A DNA stretch of 64,000 bases from Muscardinus avellanarius (lineage: Eukaryota; Chordata; Mammalia; Rodentia; Gliridae), in NCBI GenBank assembly GCA_963383645.1, contig OY726567.1, positions 63,891,234 to 63,955,233 on the forward strand, written 5' to 3'. Position 1 is the first letter of the stretch, and each line of letters opens with the position of its first letter. A model generated the notes under the pieces. It did not search any database. It was not told the DNA's origin and was given only the letters and a program-made list of their open reading frames with translations. Positions 45,691 to 56,759 of the stretch are shown here, one piece after another. A program made the translations under genes and the position numbers.

Positions 45691-48006
45691 CGTTCGTGAG
45701 TATTATGCTTAGTCAAATCTTAATATTAGGAGTTGGGGTATCGGCTAGTCAGCAGAGCCTTTCCAGTGTTGAGGGTGGGTGATGTGGGAGGAGCTGGGGT
45801 GATTGGTAAAGGAGTCGGATTAGGTAGAGGATATGTTTAGGTTGAGAAAGACTTTAAGTATGGTAAGGTGAAATCTTGCTAGGAATGAGAGAGAGTTAAC
45901 TACTAGGACTCTTGTCGTTCGTGGAGTAATTATGGATGTAAGAAATACTTAGAGTATTAGACCAGGAGGTATATTATGTGAAAAAGTTTTAGGGGAGAAA
46001 AGTATGTAGGGTTAGTGTGGGAAGGTTTGTAAATAGGGGTGATGGAAGGATCAGACAGACATAAAAAAAAGAATAGAAAAAATATCCACACAAGATACCA
46101 AGACTATTATGTAATCCAAGAAAGAGGGAGGAAAACCAATCAAAGGAGGAGAATGAAAATAAAGGAAGGAAAGAGGAAGAAAGAGGAAAAAAGAACAAGA
46201 ATAAAATAAAAGGAACTAGCAGCTGTGTGGAATAAAAAAATAAGGCAAACTATCCAATATATATATAAAAAAAACAACATGTGAAAGTAAGAGAAGTGTG
46301 GGTTAAAAGAAAAAAAATAGCCGGGCGTGGTGGCGCACGCTTGTAATCCCCGCGCTTGGGAGGCGGAGACAGGAGGATCGCGCAGGTTCGAAGCCAGCCG
46401 TGCTGGTGTAAGAGACCCTGTTTCAAAAATATAAAATAGGTCTGGGAGTGTAGCCCGGAGGAAGGAGGGCTTCCAGGAACCCCAGTACCACCAAAAAAAA
46501 AAAAAAAAAAAAAAGAAAAAAAATAAAACAGCAATAACCATACCAAAACAAAAGCTCTGTAAAAGCAAAATAAAACAAAAAATCCACATTAAAAGTAAAA
46601 TAAACAGTCCTCCTTATTTACGCATATGGGGTCATGTCTATATAATATGTGCGTATCTGATTGCTTTGGTAGCTTTCAGAATACCATCCAATGTCTCTTA
46701 GTTTTCTTTGTACTCTATTTTTTATCTTCTTAGGTCACTCTGGGTGTTTGGACACCTTCTCTCCTTTAGCTGCTTTAGGTTTATGTGTCCGGATGTCTGG
46801 TTTCACTTTTATTTGATTCTGTACAATTCACAGGTTCTGCGAAATTCTAACCTGTGGTCAGTACCTCTGCACTCACCACCCTAGACTCCAGCCTGTGCTT
46901 CCCTACAACATGGGTGGAGAATGACCAAGGTATAATTAGAACCTCCCCCTGAGGTCCTGTGCAGATATTGTGGCCCGATGGATTTTCCTGTGTCTCTGGA
47001 AATTCCAGCTGGGTTAGCCAGTGTGGTCCCAAGATGTACCCTGGGCAAATGGATGCTGGTTCCTGGATGCCCACGCTTGCTGCCAGAGCTCTGCCTATTC
47101 CAAGAGTGCAGGCTGGGTGTGCTGCTTTTACTGGACCCAGGAGTGAGTGGATGCAGCTGTCTGTTGCTGCTGGTATGCTCTTCCAAGGTGTATTGAGCTG
47201 AGTTCTCGCTTAGAACTAAGCATCTGGCTACCAGGAGGGTGGGAACACCCAGCGGTGGGCCAGGAGTGCAGGATAGGTGCTCAAGGATCCAGTGCGTGGT
47301 GCTCAGTAATGGTCTCTGCCTCCCGCAGGATGTACAAACTGGGGGTGCCCCAAGGAGATTTCCGGTTTACACAGGGCTTTCGCAGCCTGGAAGGAAGTCT
47401 CTGGCAAGGTGGCGGGGGGGCTAGACACACAGGCAGGCTCCAATTTAGTGGAGAGAGTGGTACAGGCACTGACTGCTAGCAGGGGACCGGGGCGCAGACA
47501 AGGTGCGCAGAGGGGAGTGCTCGGGTCTGAGGCTTGGGCATGCTGGGGGGTTGGGGTGCAGTGCACGCTAGGGTCCGCACTTCCCTGGGCGCCCGCAGGT
47601 ACCTGTCTTCCTTGGTTCAGGATTCGTGGGAGTCTCTATGCTGTTGTGATCCAGTCGCTGGTGAGCACACAAAATTCTGACGTGGGTGCTGCTCGCTGTT
47701 TTCAGTCCTGGATTATCTTGCTGTGGGATTATCGGGACTATCGGGCAGGCAGCTCCGCGGGCCCGCGAAAGCAGCCCGCCGCCGCCGATCAGCGTTCTGA
47801 TCCGATTGTATCTGCAGCTGGTCCGGTGTCCGATCTATGTTCTTCTTCTTCAAGTTCAGAGTTCCCCCGAGGTACCAGGATTTGTTTTGGTTCCTGGTAT
47901 GTATTTATTTTGTTGATTAAGACACAGCTTTCTAAGTATTTGAACTTTATTTGCTTCAGCTACTGAGGAGTGCTGTGTCCCTCAGTCGCCATTTTGAAAA
48001 AAAAAC
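45691..48006 (-). promoter_or_regulatory. L1 5' UTR / internal promoter
   Basis: GC-rich (especially 46900-47900) with the L1 5' terminal motif AAAATGGCGAC on the minus strand near 47987-47997, the YY1-type site of L1 promoters. An A/G-rich stretch and a SINE lie at 46040-46620. Several medium-length frames (for example 47409-47966 plus) are consequences of GC richness. Confidence 0.7.
46318..46515 (+). mobile_element. Dimeric B1/ID-type SINE inside the L1 5' UTR
   Basis: GCCGGGCGTGGTGGCGCACG start, both halves and a poly(A) tail. The sequence is close to consensus, so the insertion is recent, and it is antisense to the L1. Confidence 0.93.
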
Positions 48007-48022
48007 TATACTTTTATATTTA

Positions 48023-48660
48023 AATTCATCTTGTGGTTTACTCTTTGTCTATTGTCCTATGTTTGTCTACTGTCCAATTTTCCAATATGAGAATAACCTA
48101 CATGGTTTTTATCATAGTCTTACATAACTTTGTTAGAATTTCTTCTAGGTGTTCTTCAATCTTTTTGTAATTTTTACCCACCTCAACTCTAATGTGTAAG
48201 TTATTATTTTTGTACCAATATTATTATTTTTATACCAATATTTGTACCAATATTGTGATTTGAAGACATGTCACAGGTTCAAACTGATTCATAATATATT
48301 CCTTCTGAATTGGACACAATGGAACCATAGTCTGCTATCTACTGACTACACAGCAAAAGCTGTATGGAGATGAGACTGAAGATGAAGCAGAAATAAAGAG
48401 AAACCAGTTCTCTATTCCACACATACTGAAATAACTATTTTCATGCAGGTACAAAACATTTTCTAAAATTTAAAATATTCTCAAATGCTTATCTCATCAC
48501 TATGTGATACTAAAATATAAGGCAAAGGAAATAACAAATATTTAAAATTTCTGATGTTTTTCCTAGATAAAAATGAAGTTGTTTGAAATGATCAAAGACC
48601 ACATCAATCTAGGGTAAAATGCAAATTCAAAGTACATGAAGTAAAACAATATGTTTAAAA
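48023..48660. other. No gene seen
   Basis: AT-rich DNA with a small local duplication (TTTTTGTACCAATATTATT near 48208 and 48228). No repeat family recognised. Confidence 0.35.
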
Positions 48661-48666
48661 AATGAC

Positions 48667-48866
48667 CAGAGCTGGGCATGGTGGCGCACGCTTGTAATCC
48701 CCACACTTGGGAGGCAGAGACAGGAGGATCGTGCAGGTTCGAAGCCAGCTGTGCTGGCTTAGGAGACCCTGTTTCCAAATAAAAAAAAATATAAAAAAAT
48801 AGGTCTGGGAGTGTAGCCCGGAGGTAGAAGGGCTTCCAGGAACCCCAGTACCACCAAAAAAAAAAG
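48667..48866 (+). mobile_element. Dimeric B1/ID-type SINE
   Basis: Both halves and an A tail; flanked by AAATGACCA on both sides. Confidence 0.92.
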
Positions 48867-49379
48867 AAAAGAAATGACCATTTCTATAAGAGTTAGTATC
48901 TTATAACAAGAAAAAGTGAATTGAAACCTAAAAATAAAGAGTATGAAATTATGCAAATATCTGTTTTTGAATTCTGTATTTTTTTGTTCTTGATTTTTGC
49001 TAACAATATCTCACTTGGCACAAAATGAACATCTAAACTGTACTCTACCTAAATGGGACTCATAGACACCTAGAGAACATTCCATCTTAGAGCTACTGGA
49101 TATGTATTTTCTCAACTGCACACAGATCATTCTACAATAGATATACTGTAATTGGGTCAGAAAAAATCTTAACAATTTAAGAATATGTATGTGTGTATGT
49201 GTTTGTGTATGTGTCTGTATCTCATACCCAATAGGTAATATCACCAAAATTAGAACTAGAAACCAATAGAAAAGAAAATCCAGAAATCTTACAAATGAAA
49301 ATTAAGCCAAGAGCTATAGAATAATGAAATGCTCAATTAAAAAGTTAAATTAAAATTCAATAATTACTCAGAAAATGAA
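48867..49379. other. No gene seen
   Basis: AT-rich DNA with a TG/TATG-rich patch at 49188-49220. The end (from about 49380) grades into L1. Confidence 0.35.
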
Positions 49380-50260
49380 TATAGAAATATTTCATACTAT
49401 AAAAAATGTTTAACATCATTAGCATTCAGCCCGGAGATAGAAGGGCTTCCAGAGATGCAAATCAAAACTACACTGAAATTTCACCTAACCCCAATTAGAA
49501 TGACAATAATTAAAAACAAATAATAATAAAATGCTGGTGGGGATATGGAAAAGTAGCAACTCTGACACATTGTTGGTGGAATTGCAGATTAGTGCAATCA
49601 CTTGGGAAAACAGTGTGGAGGGCACTCAGAAGAATGGGAATGAACCTATCATATGACCCAGGTATATCACTCCTGGGTATGTATTTACACAGAAGAATTA
49701 AAACAAGACTGCCATACTAATGTATACATACCTATGTTTATATCTGCACAATTCATAATAGCCTAACTATGGAACCAGCTGAGATATTCATCAACCGATG
49801 AATGGATTACAAAATTATGGGATATATACACAATAAAATTCTATTCAGCCATAAAGAAGAACAATTATGTCATCTGCAAGGAAATGGATGGAACTAGAGA
49901 ATATTATGCTAAGAGATTAGTCGGTTACAAGAAATGAAAGGTTGGATGTTCTCCTTCATATGCAGAAGCTAAGGAGAAACTGGTACACAGGAAGAACTCC
50001 AGACAAAGGAGGAGAAAGCTTAGTGAAGAAGAGGACCTAATTGAGGGAGGTGGAAAGAAGACTTGAAGAGGGAAACACTTCAATGGACAGGATGTACATA
50101 CACGAACTTATCAAAACCAATCACTGAGCACGGGAAGGTGGGGAAAGGAGTAAAATAGGAACTCGGGAAGGGCTCAATGAGTACTGTGTGCATGTGTGTC
50201 TCTATCACCCTGAACTACATCAAGATGCATAATTACAATACACCAATAAAAATAAACATA
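49380..50260 (+). mobile_element. L1 3' end with a SINE-like filler
   Basis: ORF2 C-terminus remnant and complete 3' UTR ending CAATACACCAATAAAAATAA near 50250. Near its 5' edge, 49428-49451 reads AGCCCGGAGATAGAAGGGCTT, which is SINE right-half sequence, not L1. Confidence 0.8.
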
Positions 50261-50274
50261 TACTTAAAAAACTC

Positions 50275-50640
50275 TCTTTAGTAGTTACTTTGAAATACAC
50301 AGTTTATTGCTGTCAACAATTATTGTACTGTGCTATTAAACATGAGAAATTATTCCTCTTTCCAACTGTACAATATATCAGTTTACAATTTTCTCTCCAC
50401 CCTTCCTTGTCACTCTTCTGAACTATATTTTAAGCTATATATAGAGGAGCAGTATTTGTCTTCATGTATCTACTTTTTCACTTAAGATAATACCCTCTAA
50501 GATTCTCCATGTTATGGCAAATGAGAGTATCCTACTCACTATGGATGAATAATATATTCCAATGGGTATACATCCATTCATCCATCAAGGAACATATCAT
50601 GGTATTCCTTCCTCTCCTCTATGTTCCCCATTGTTAGTGT
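50275..50640 (-). mobile_element. Ancient L1 3' UTR fragment
   Basis: Resembles the old L1M-type 3' region on the minus strand (TCCAACTGTACAATATATCA, then ACATCCATTCATCCATCAAG). Diverged. Confidence 0.45.
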
Positions 50641-50699
50641 CCAGAAAAAGAGGAAAACAACCTGCCCACACAGTCTAAAATCAGTTTGGGGATTTTAGA

Positions 50700-50946
50700 G
50701 CTACATGTGAGCTAATGACTTCTTTTGGTAATTAGAGCAGGCAAGAAAGTTTTCCAGATGTGCTCTCAGCTTACCAGGGTTGTAGTGTCATCACTGTGAC
50801 AGGTGAAGTGATCACTGAAGCTCTGGGGGAGATGAGGTCACAGGACCACAAACCCATATCTAGTACCTGGCTGCTCTCTCCAGCACAGGACTGGCTATTG
50901 GAACCCTCAGAAGGAGCTCACCATCCAGACGGCAGGATGGACTCAT
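50700..50946 (+). promoter_or_regulatory. V1R gene 2 upstream conserved block and putative 5' exon
   Basis: Contains TAATTA (50729-50734), TGATCACT (about 50808) and TGAGGTCACA (50833-50842), then an exon-like stretch ending at 50946 before GTGAGG. The same order of motifs and the same 113-base spacing from TGAGGTCACA to the donor occur on the minus strand upstream of the pseudogene at 1-415. The donor here is CAT|GTGAGG, weaker than CAG|GTGAGG in gene 1. Assignment as promoter plus noncoding exon is inference. Confidence 0.6.
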
Positions 50947-51811
50947 GTGAGGATTTAATACTTGATTCTGACAGGTAAAATCTGTGAGGACAGGAGGCAT
51001 GTCTGGGGTCTGGGAGAATGATCATGTTAGATAAGGGGATCTTGTATTCCTGAAATCCAACTTGGTCATGGGGTGGGTTTTTACAATCCTATATTGCAGT
51101 CAACATATCTACCTTTTATGAAAGTCTTTTAAGGTTTACTTATAATTGATATTGGCTTATGGAATAATTATTTGCATGAGTGGAAACTTGTTACAACAAA
51201 ACTATAGACTATGTCTGATGAGAAATTTAAGGACAAGGTATAAAAGTTAAATACATATCTAAATTATTGGGAGAACTCAGCACACTAGCTTTGATAGTAG
51301 AGCATGGTGGTTAAAGGTACCCTCTGAAATCAGCCCAGAGAAGATGAAGTTCCCGTGCTACACCAAACAGTAATTGACAAATCACCTAACATTTCTCAGC
51401 TGAACTTTTCCTCATATTTATAATGTTAGTGCCTGCCTCATAGAGTGTAGAGAATTATAAAGAATAGTTTACAAATGTCAGCTCTTCATGCTAGTGATTA
51501 ATACATTGGAATATACTTGAAATGAGATTCTAAGGTTGGAATCTTAATAAAATAATATTTTTAAGTGGATGTTTTTAAGTGGGCCTTAATTTTAAGTAGA
51601 AATAAGGGATTTTTGTTGATATTTTTATTTTGTTTTATGAGTGCACTCATCAAGTATATTCCAATGTATTAATTCCCTGGCATCATAGGGAGGTTCAATG
51701 TGATTAAAAAAATACATGCACATAGCCCTTGTATATTTTCCTCTACACCCCTGCTTGCTCCCCTTTCCCTCAACATACGCATTAGTGAACTTGATATAAA
51801 TACTTTCATTT

Positions 51812-52065
51812 TGCCGGGTGTGGTGGCGCACGCTTGTAATCCCCATGCTTGGGGTGGGGGTGGAGACAGGAGGATTGCACAGGTTCGAAGCCAGCCACAC
51901 TGGCTTAAGAGACCCTGTTTCCAAATAAAAAGTATAAAATAGGTCTGGGAGTGTAATCCGGAGGTAGAAGGACCTCCAGGAACCCCAGTACCACAAAGAA
52001 AAAAAAAAAAGAAAAAAAGAGAAAAGGAAAAAAAGAAAAAGAAAAAAAGAAAAAAAAGAGATAGT
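51812..52065 (+). mobile_element. Dimeric SINE with A/G-rich tail in the V1R gene 2 intron
   Basis: GCCGGGTGTGGTGGCGCACG start, both halves, then an AAAAAGAAAAA-type tail to 52060. It ends about 130 bases before the splice acceptor. Confidence 0.92.
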
Positions 52066-52181
52066 TTCATTTGTTGTCATTGTACTGTTTGAACTATCTC
52101 CTTCTTCAATCCTCCCCTACTTCTCCCTGCTTCCGTCCCTCAATCCCCTTCAATTACTCTATTGGTCTTTAAATGTCTGAT

Positions 52182-52240
52182 GTTCCCATGCAGAATCCTC
52201 TGGCTCTGTAGATATCTATACATCTGAGGGAACTGGCAGA
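52182..52240 (+). promoter_or_regulatory. V1R gene 2 splice acceptor and 5' UTR
   Basis: TGTTCCCATGCAG ends at 52193. The exon then starts with AATCCTCTGGCTCTG and reaches the ATG after 47 bases, as in gene 1. Confidence 0.7.
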
Positions 52241-53182
52241 ATGGCTTCCAGGGAACTGGCACTGGGAATGATCTTCTTCTTGGAGACTACAGTTGGAACC
52301 CTGGGGAATTTCTATCTTTTCTACCATTATCTCTTTTGCCACCTTTATGGGTACAGGTTAAGACCCACAGATTTGATTATTGAGCACCTGAGTATAGCCA
52401 ACTCCCTATTTCTCCTGTTTAGAGGAGTCCCCCAGACAATGGCAGCTTTTGGGTTGAGACATTTCATTGGTGATTCTGGATGCAAACTTGTTTTCTATGT
52501 GCAAAGGGTGGGCCGGGGTGTGTCCATCAGCAGCACCTGCCTCCTGAGTGTCTCTCAGGCCATCATCATCAGTCCTAAGAACTACAGGTGGGCAAAGCTT
52601 AAAGTGACAGCTCTCAGGTACATCAGCTCCTTCATATTGCTGTGCTGGGTCCTCCACATTCTAGTAAATATCATTGTCCTCATGAATGTAACAGGAAAAA
52701 TGTGTACCAATAATATCACAAAGACAAAGGATTTTGGATACTGTTCTGTCAGTTATCATTACAAAATGGAAGAGCTACTACGTGCAGCCCTGCTGTCCTT
52801 CCCTGATGTGCTGAGTTTGGGGATCATGTCCTGGGCCAGCAGCTCCATAGTTTTCATCCTGCACAGGCACAAGCAGCAGGTCCAACACATCCATGGGAAC
52901 AGACGCTCCCCCAGATCCTCCCCTGAGGTCAGAGCTACCAAAACCATCCTCTTCCTGGTGAGCACCTTTGTGTCTCTGTATGCTCTCTCCTGCACCATTC
53001 AGGTTTATTTGGGTGTTTCTGGTAATCCCAGTGCTTTGATGATATACATCTCTGCATTAAACAATGCAGGTTTCCCAGCTCTCGGCCCCTTTATTCTGAT
53101 GAGCAGAGATGCCAATGTATCCAGACTACACTTCAGCTGGTTAATAAAGAGAAAATACCCTAATGTTCTCATAGATATGTGA
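52241..53182 (+). CDS. Vomeronasal type-1 receptor, intact
   Basis: A 313-aa seven-transmembrane receptor of the V1R family with an uninterrupted single-exon frame. Approximate segments: TM1 7-29, TM2 44-66, TM3 84-108, TM4 127-147, TM5 185-208, TM6 236-258, TM7 265-287. Family features seen are Cys81 and Cys168 for the loop disulfide, NVT (149-151) and NIT (158-160) glycosylation sites, SFPDV at 186-190, HRHKQQVQHIHG at 208-219 and PFILMSRD at 283-290. The C-terminal tail ends RKYPNVLIDM. Start chosen by the acceptor spacing shared with gene 1. AATAAA follows at 53297-53302, 115 bases past the stop. Expected to bind pheromone-like ligands in vomeronasal neurons (family knowledge); the specific ligand is unknown. 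This is the only copy of the three with intact upstream block, coding exon and tail. Confidence 0.95.
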   Translation: MASRELALGMIFFLETTVGTLGNFYLFYHYLFCHLYGYRLRPTDLIIEHLSIANSLFLLFRGVPQTMAAFGLRHFIGDSGCKLVFYVQRVGRGVSISSTCLLSVSQAIIISPKNYRWAKLKVTALRYISSFILLCWVLHILVNIIVLMNVTGKMCTNNITKTKDFGYCSVSYHYKMEELLRAALLSFPDVLSLGIMSWASSSIVFILHRHKQQVQHIHGNRRSPRSSPEVRATKTILFLVSTFVSLYALSCTIQVYLGVSGNPSALMIYISALNNAGFPALGPFILMSRDANVSRLHFSWLIKRKYPNVLIDM

Positions 53183-53296
53183 ATTGTGTGTATATCCATA
53201 ATTAATCTTTGTTAATTTACTCATCTCCACAGAACCAAAACCACAACTATTTCATACTCACATTACAAGCGACTGTCAGTAAACATACTTTGTATA

Positions 53297-53302
53297 AATA
53301 AA
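53297..53302 (+). terminator. Likely polyadenylation signal of V1R gene 2
   Basis: AATAAA, 115 bases after the stop. The equivalent site in gene 1 is altered to AATATA. Confidence 0.4.
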
Positions 53303-54849
53303 TGTAAGACTATATGTGTATGAATGTATATGTCTGTGTGTGTGTGTGTATGTAGGCATGTGTGTATGAGACAATCATTCAGGCTATTGTTATAATCCAT
53401 TGATAACTGGAAAACTGCATGCCAAGAATGCAAAAAAACAATATTTATTAAAGTGACAAAATGATCTATAATTTACCATTTATTTTGAAATTTATTCCAC
53501 TATGGTGCTGATAAATGGTTAGTAACTCTTTGAAGTATGTGATTAAATATAGTCAAATATTTGTATTCACTAGAAATAGTCTGTTTTGGGGAATATCATA
53601 AGAGTTCCATTTAGAGGAGATCTGTCAACTTATCTTTGTTTTTACAACAATTGCTCTTTTTTCTGTTTTAATATCTTTTTATGCTAATTTAACATGGATA
53701 TTGCATCAATTCTTTTTTATTAGCAGTTATATTTTTATTATGTTTTCAACCTAGAAACTACAGCTTATTTTTAGACACGTGTGAGGTCTGGCTGAAGGCA
53801 AATGCTTCAGGAAAAGAAGGTCTTCTGAGGACTAGGTGAAGGGCCAAGTCTACAAGCTGCTCTGGAAGCCATGACCACATGCAAACACTTTTGTTCTTTT
53901 AGGCATACATATTCTTGATTAAGCTTACCATGACAGACACAGACCCTATGTTTGTTCTCTTAGACACATGTATTCTTGATTAAGTTTATGATTAGCTGAA
54001 AAATATTTACTTAAGTATTGTAAGTTTACTTAAGTATTGTAAGTTTTTCTTTGACTCACACATAATCCAATACTTTGCCTTATATACCCTGGCTTGCTCT
54101 TTCATGTTTTATTACATATAAGTGCCTGTTACCCTGAATAAAGTTGTCAGTTGCCTCCCACAACTGTCCATGTCCTTTCAGAAGAAGACTCTCCAAGTCC
54201 CGGAGAGAAAATCTCCAACAGACACTAATCACAAGAGATTTAATAGGTGTGCCTTTGGACAATATAATGTATATTGCTTCAACTTCAAGAAGATTCTGAC
54301 ACTGTGAACCTGGATGTAGATCATGCAGGAGTACTCACCTAGTATGTACAAGGCCTTGGATTCCATCCCCAGCCTCAAACCAAGCTCTGACATGCATGTC
54401 AAATATCTAAAGATATATGCATAGGTCATTAGTGAATTCTACATGAAACTTAAAAAAAACCTGGATATTATATGTTTTTAGATAAAAATAAGATTATGTT
54501 CAGCCCACAGATATTTCCTCATGACCCTTGCATATCACCATCATTGGGGGTGAGCAGTATTCTGAAATTAATAAGAAAGTACTTCAAATTCCTTTATACT
54601 TTATACAAAAATCACACAGCCAAAGTGCTTTTGCCTATAGCTTTAAATTCCATATGTTGTTTTGAATTTGTATGTATGCTTACATGGTGCTGTGGATCCT
54701 AATGTTGCTAACAGAACATTTCCCAGCATTGAATTCTGCACCTCGAATATGGAACAATTAACTTATTTATCTGCTGCTGATGCATATGTAATGTTTTTAG
54801 TTGGTACTATTTGGCAGAGTTAAGTTCCAGTGACATGTACAAATTTTTG
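53303..54849. other. V1R gene 2 3' flank, no further gene seen
   Basis: TG-rich patch at 53335-53365 and otherwise unique AT-rich DNA. Parts (about 54400-54560) align with 35800-35960 downstream of gene 1. An ID-like scrap lies at about 54315-54380 (GGATTCCATCCCCAGCCTCA). Confidence 0.45.
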
Positions 54850-55230
54850 CTGTAATGGAATACAGTATAGGATACATAGCAGTGGAACTGGTATGCTGGT
54901 GTTCAATCTCTTCAGCATCAGGTGATATTGCCAAAAAGTTTTACAAAATGTTTATACCAACAAACATTCACTACAGGGTATGAATTTCCTGGTGTGCCCC
55001 ATCCTTGTCAATACTTGGAATTTTCTGTTTTGCTATCTCCATTGCTTTATGAAAATATAATTTTAATCATGTTTTTCTGATTTCTAAGAAAACGGATTAT
55101 TTTCATATTTTTAGTTACTCACTAATCTCTCCTATAAGGAGCCTGGTGTTCTTATTTTCCCCATTCTCTCCATTGTTTTCTCTTTTTCTTACTGATTTGA
55201 AGGAATTCTGTATATATGCTAGACAGGACA
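54850..55230 (-). mobile_element. Ancient L1 fragment, duplicated with the V1R unit
   Basis: CAGTGGAACTGGTATGCTGG through GGAATTTTCTGTTTTGCTAT and a GAATTCTGTATATATGCTAG end resemble the old L1 minus strand. The counterpart is at 36430-36760. Confidence 0.5.
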
Positions 55231-55564
55231 ATCTCTTGGTTTACTGCTAATGTTTCTCTGTCTCTCTGACATTGTCTTCTGATGAAGACAAGTTTTTAAT
55301 ATAACATCATTTTTATTTCTCTCTGTATTTTGAGTGCCTTTTTTTCCTATTTTTACATTATTTAATATTTATAGACTACAGGGATGATCTTTGTTTTTCT
55401 CTAAAAAGAGCATAATTTATATTCAAAATCTGAATGTGAAATATATTTAAAACAGTTTTGTTGTATAGCTAGAGATTTAATTATTTTTCAATAAGGTAAC
55501 AAATTCATTTTGAAAATGTTATATCTTTCACTTCTTCCTTCCCCCCTCACTTCTTCCTTCCTTT

Positions 55565-55765
55565 CTTTTTCCTTCCTTTGTTGAGCCCAGGGGCATTCTA
55601 ACTCTGAGCTACAACCCTAGTCTTTTTTATTTTTTACTTTGAAACTGTTTCTCTAAGTTGCTAAGGGTTTCCTGAAGTTTCTGGGGCTGGCCTTGAATCT
55701 GTGATTCTCCTGTCTCAGCTCCCAAGTACTGGTATTATAGGTGCATGCCACCACACTCTGCTTTA
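55565..55765 (-). mobile_element. SINE, diverged
   Basis: GAGCCCAGGGGCATTCTAAC ID-like half and a B1-like half ending CATGCCACCACACTCTGC. Confidence 0.7.
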
Positions 55766-55875
55766 TGATTTCTCTTCATATGCTGCCATCTGTTATTGGC
55801 TCATCCAAGTTAATTTCACCTCACCCTCAGAGATGGCTTTTCTGTGAAGATTATGTGCAATTTCTTCTATTTCTT

Positions 55876-56084
55876 TTTTTCTTTTTTTGCGGGTCTGGAG
55901 ATGGAAACCAGGGTCATTCAACCTCCAAGCTACACCCCCTGCCCTATTTTTTATTCTTTATTTTGAAACAGGGTCTCACTAAGTTGCGGATAGCCTCACT
56001 AAGTAGCTGAGGCTGTTCGTGAACTGCGATCCTCTGGTCTCAGCCTCCCAAATACTGGGATTACAAGTGTGAGCCACCATGCCC
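55876..56084 (-). mobile_element. Dimeric B1/ID-type SINE
   Basis: The GCGGGTCTGGAGATGGAAAC half type and a B1-like half ending CACCATGCCCGGC; flanked by CAATTTCTTCTATTTCT and CAATTTCTTTTATTTCT. Confidence 0.9.
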
Positions 56085-56534
56085 GGCAATTTCTTTTATT
56101 TCTATCTGCATCTTTTTGTATTTAGAAAACCGATAGCACCAAATAACCAATTGATGTTGATGCCAGAAATATCCATTAGACTTTTTGAATTATAATCTAA
56201 ATGATTAACATTTTAAAATACTGATAATTAAAACAATATATTCAAGGTATATAATTTGATTATATATAGATATGTGTGTATATATACATGTTTCATCATG
56301 ATTATCAATGTAAATAATAATCTGCAAGACATAAATGTTTCTAATATTTATGATACAGTCAAGTTATATCACATGGTAGAACAGAGATGTGGGTTCATAT
56401 TTTCTTATTAGTCCCTACATCACCCTTCAGAATCCTTTAGAAGTGTTCTATTGCTCTGTGATGTAGGTAGAAAATTCTAGTGAGAAGTGTGCACACTCTG
56501 TGCCTAGATGTATGAGGTTAAAAGTAGCTTCATA
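56085..56534. other. No gene seen
   Basis: The end of the duplicated unit (to about 56340), then unique AT-rich DNA. Confidence 0.4.
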
Positions 56535-56744
56535 AGCCGGGTGTGGTGGCGCACGCTTGTAATTCCTGCGCTTGGGAGGCTGAGACAGGAGGATCACACA
56601 GGTTCGAAGCCATCCTCAGCTACTTAGTGAGGCTCTCAGCAACTTAGTGAGTCCCTGTTTCCAAATAAAATATAAAGTAGGTCTGGGAGTATAGCCCGGA
56701 GGTAGAAAGCCTCTGGGTTCCACCCCCCGTACCACACACACAAA
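56535..56744 (+). mobile_element. Dimeric B1/ID-type SINE
   Basis: Both halves; flanked by AAAAGTAGCTTCATA (left) and AAAAGTAGCTTCATA (right). Confidence 0.92.
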
Positions 56745-56759
56745 AAAAGTAGCTTCATA

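Larger units (their letters stand above)
40540..48006 (-). mobile_element. Nearly full-length young L1
   Basis: The element is flanked by perfect 16-bp duplications TATACTTTTATATTTA (40524-40539 and 48007-48022). On the minus strand it begins with a CAAAATGGCGAC terminus near 47995. It then carries a 2.3-kb 5' UTR with one SINE inside it, an intact ORF1, a short spacer, a frameshifted ORF2 and a 3' UTR ending in an A-rich tail. The perfect duplication and low damage make it the youngest L1 in the window. Confidence 0.92.
50920..56340 (+). repeat. Segmental duplication, copy 2 (V1R gene 2 unit)
   Basis: Collinear with 29957-37930; the landmarks are listed in that entry. The intron here is 1247 bases against 2954 in copy 1, the excess being SINE clusters. 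Confidence 0.75.

Noticed and set aside
47409..47966. A 185-codon plus-strand frame in the L1 5' UTR
   Set aside because: It is antisense to the L1, lies in a GC-rich promoter region and shows no domain. A few antisense L1 ORFs are known in primates, but nothing here supports a counterpart.
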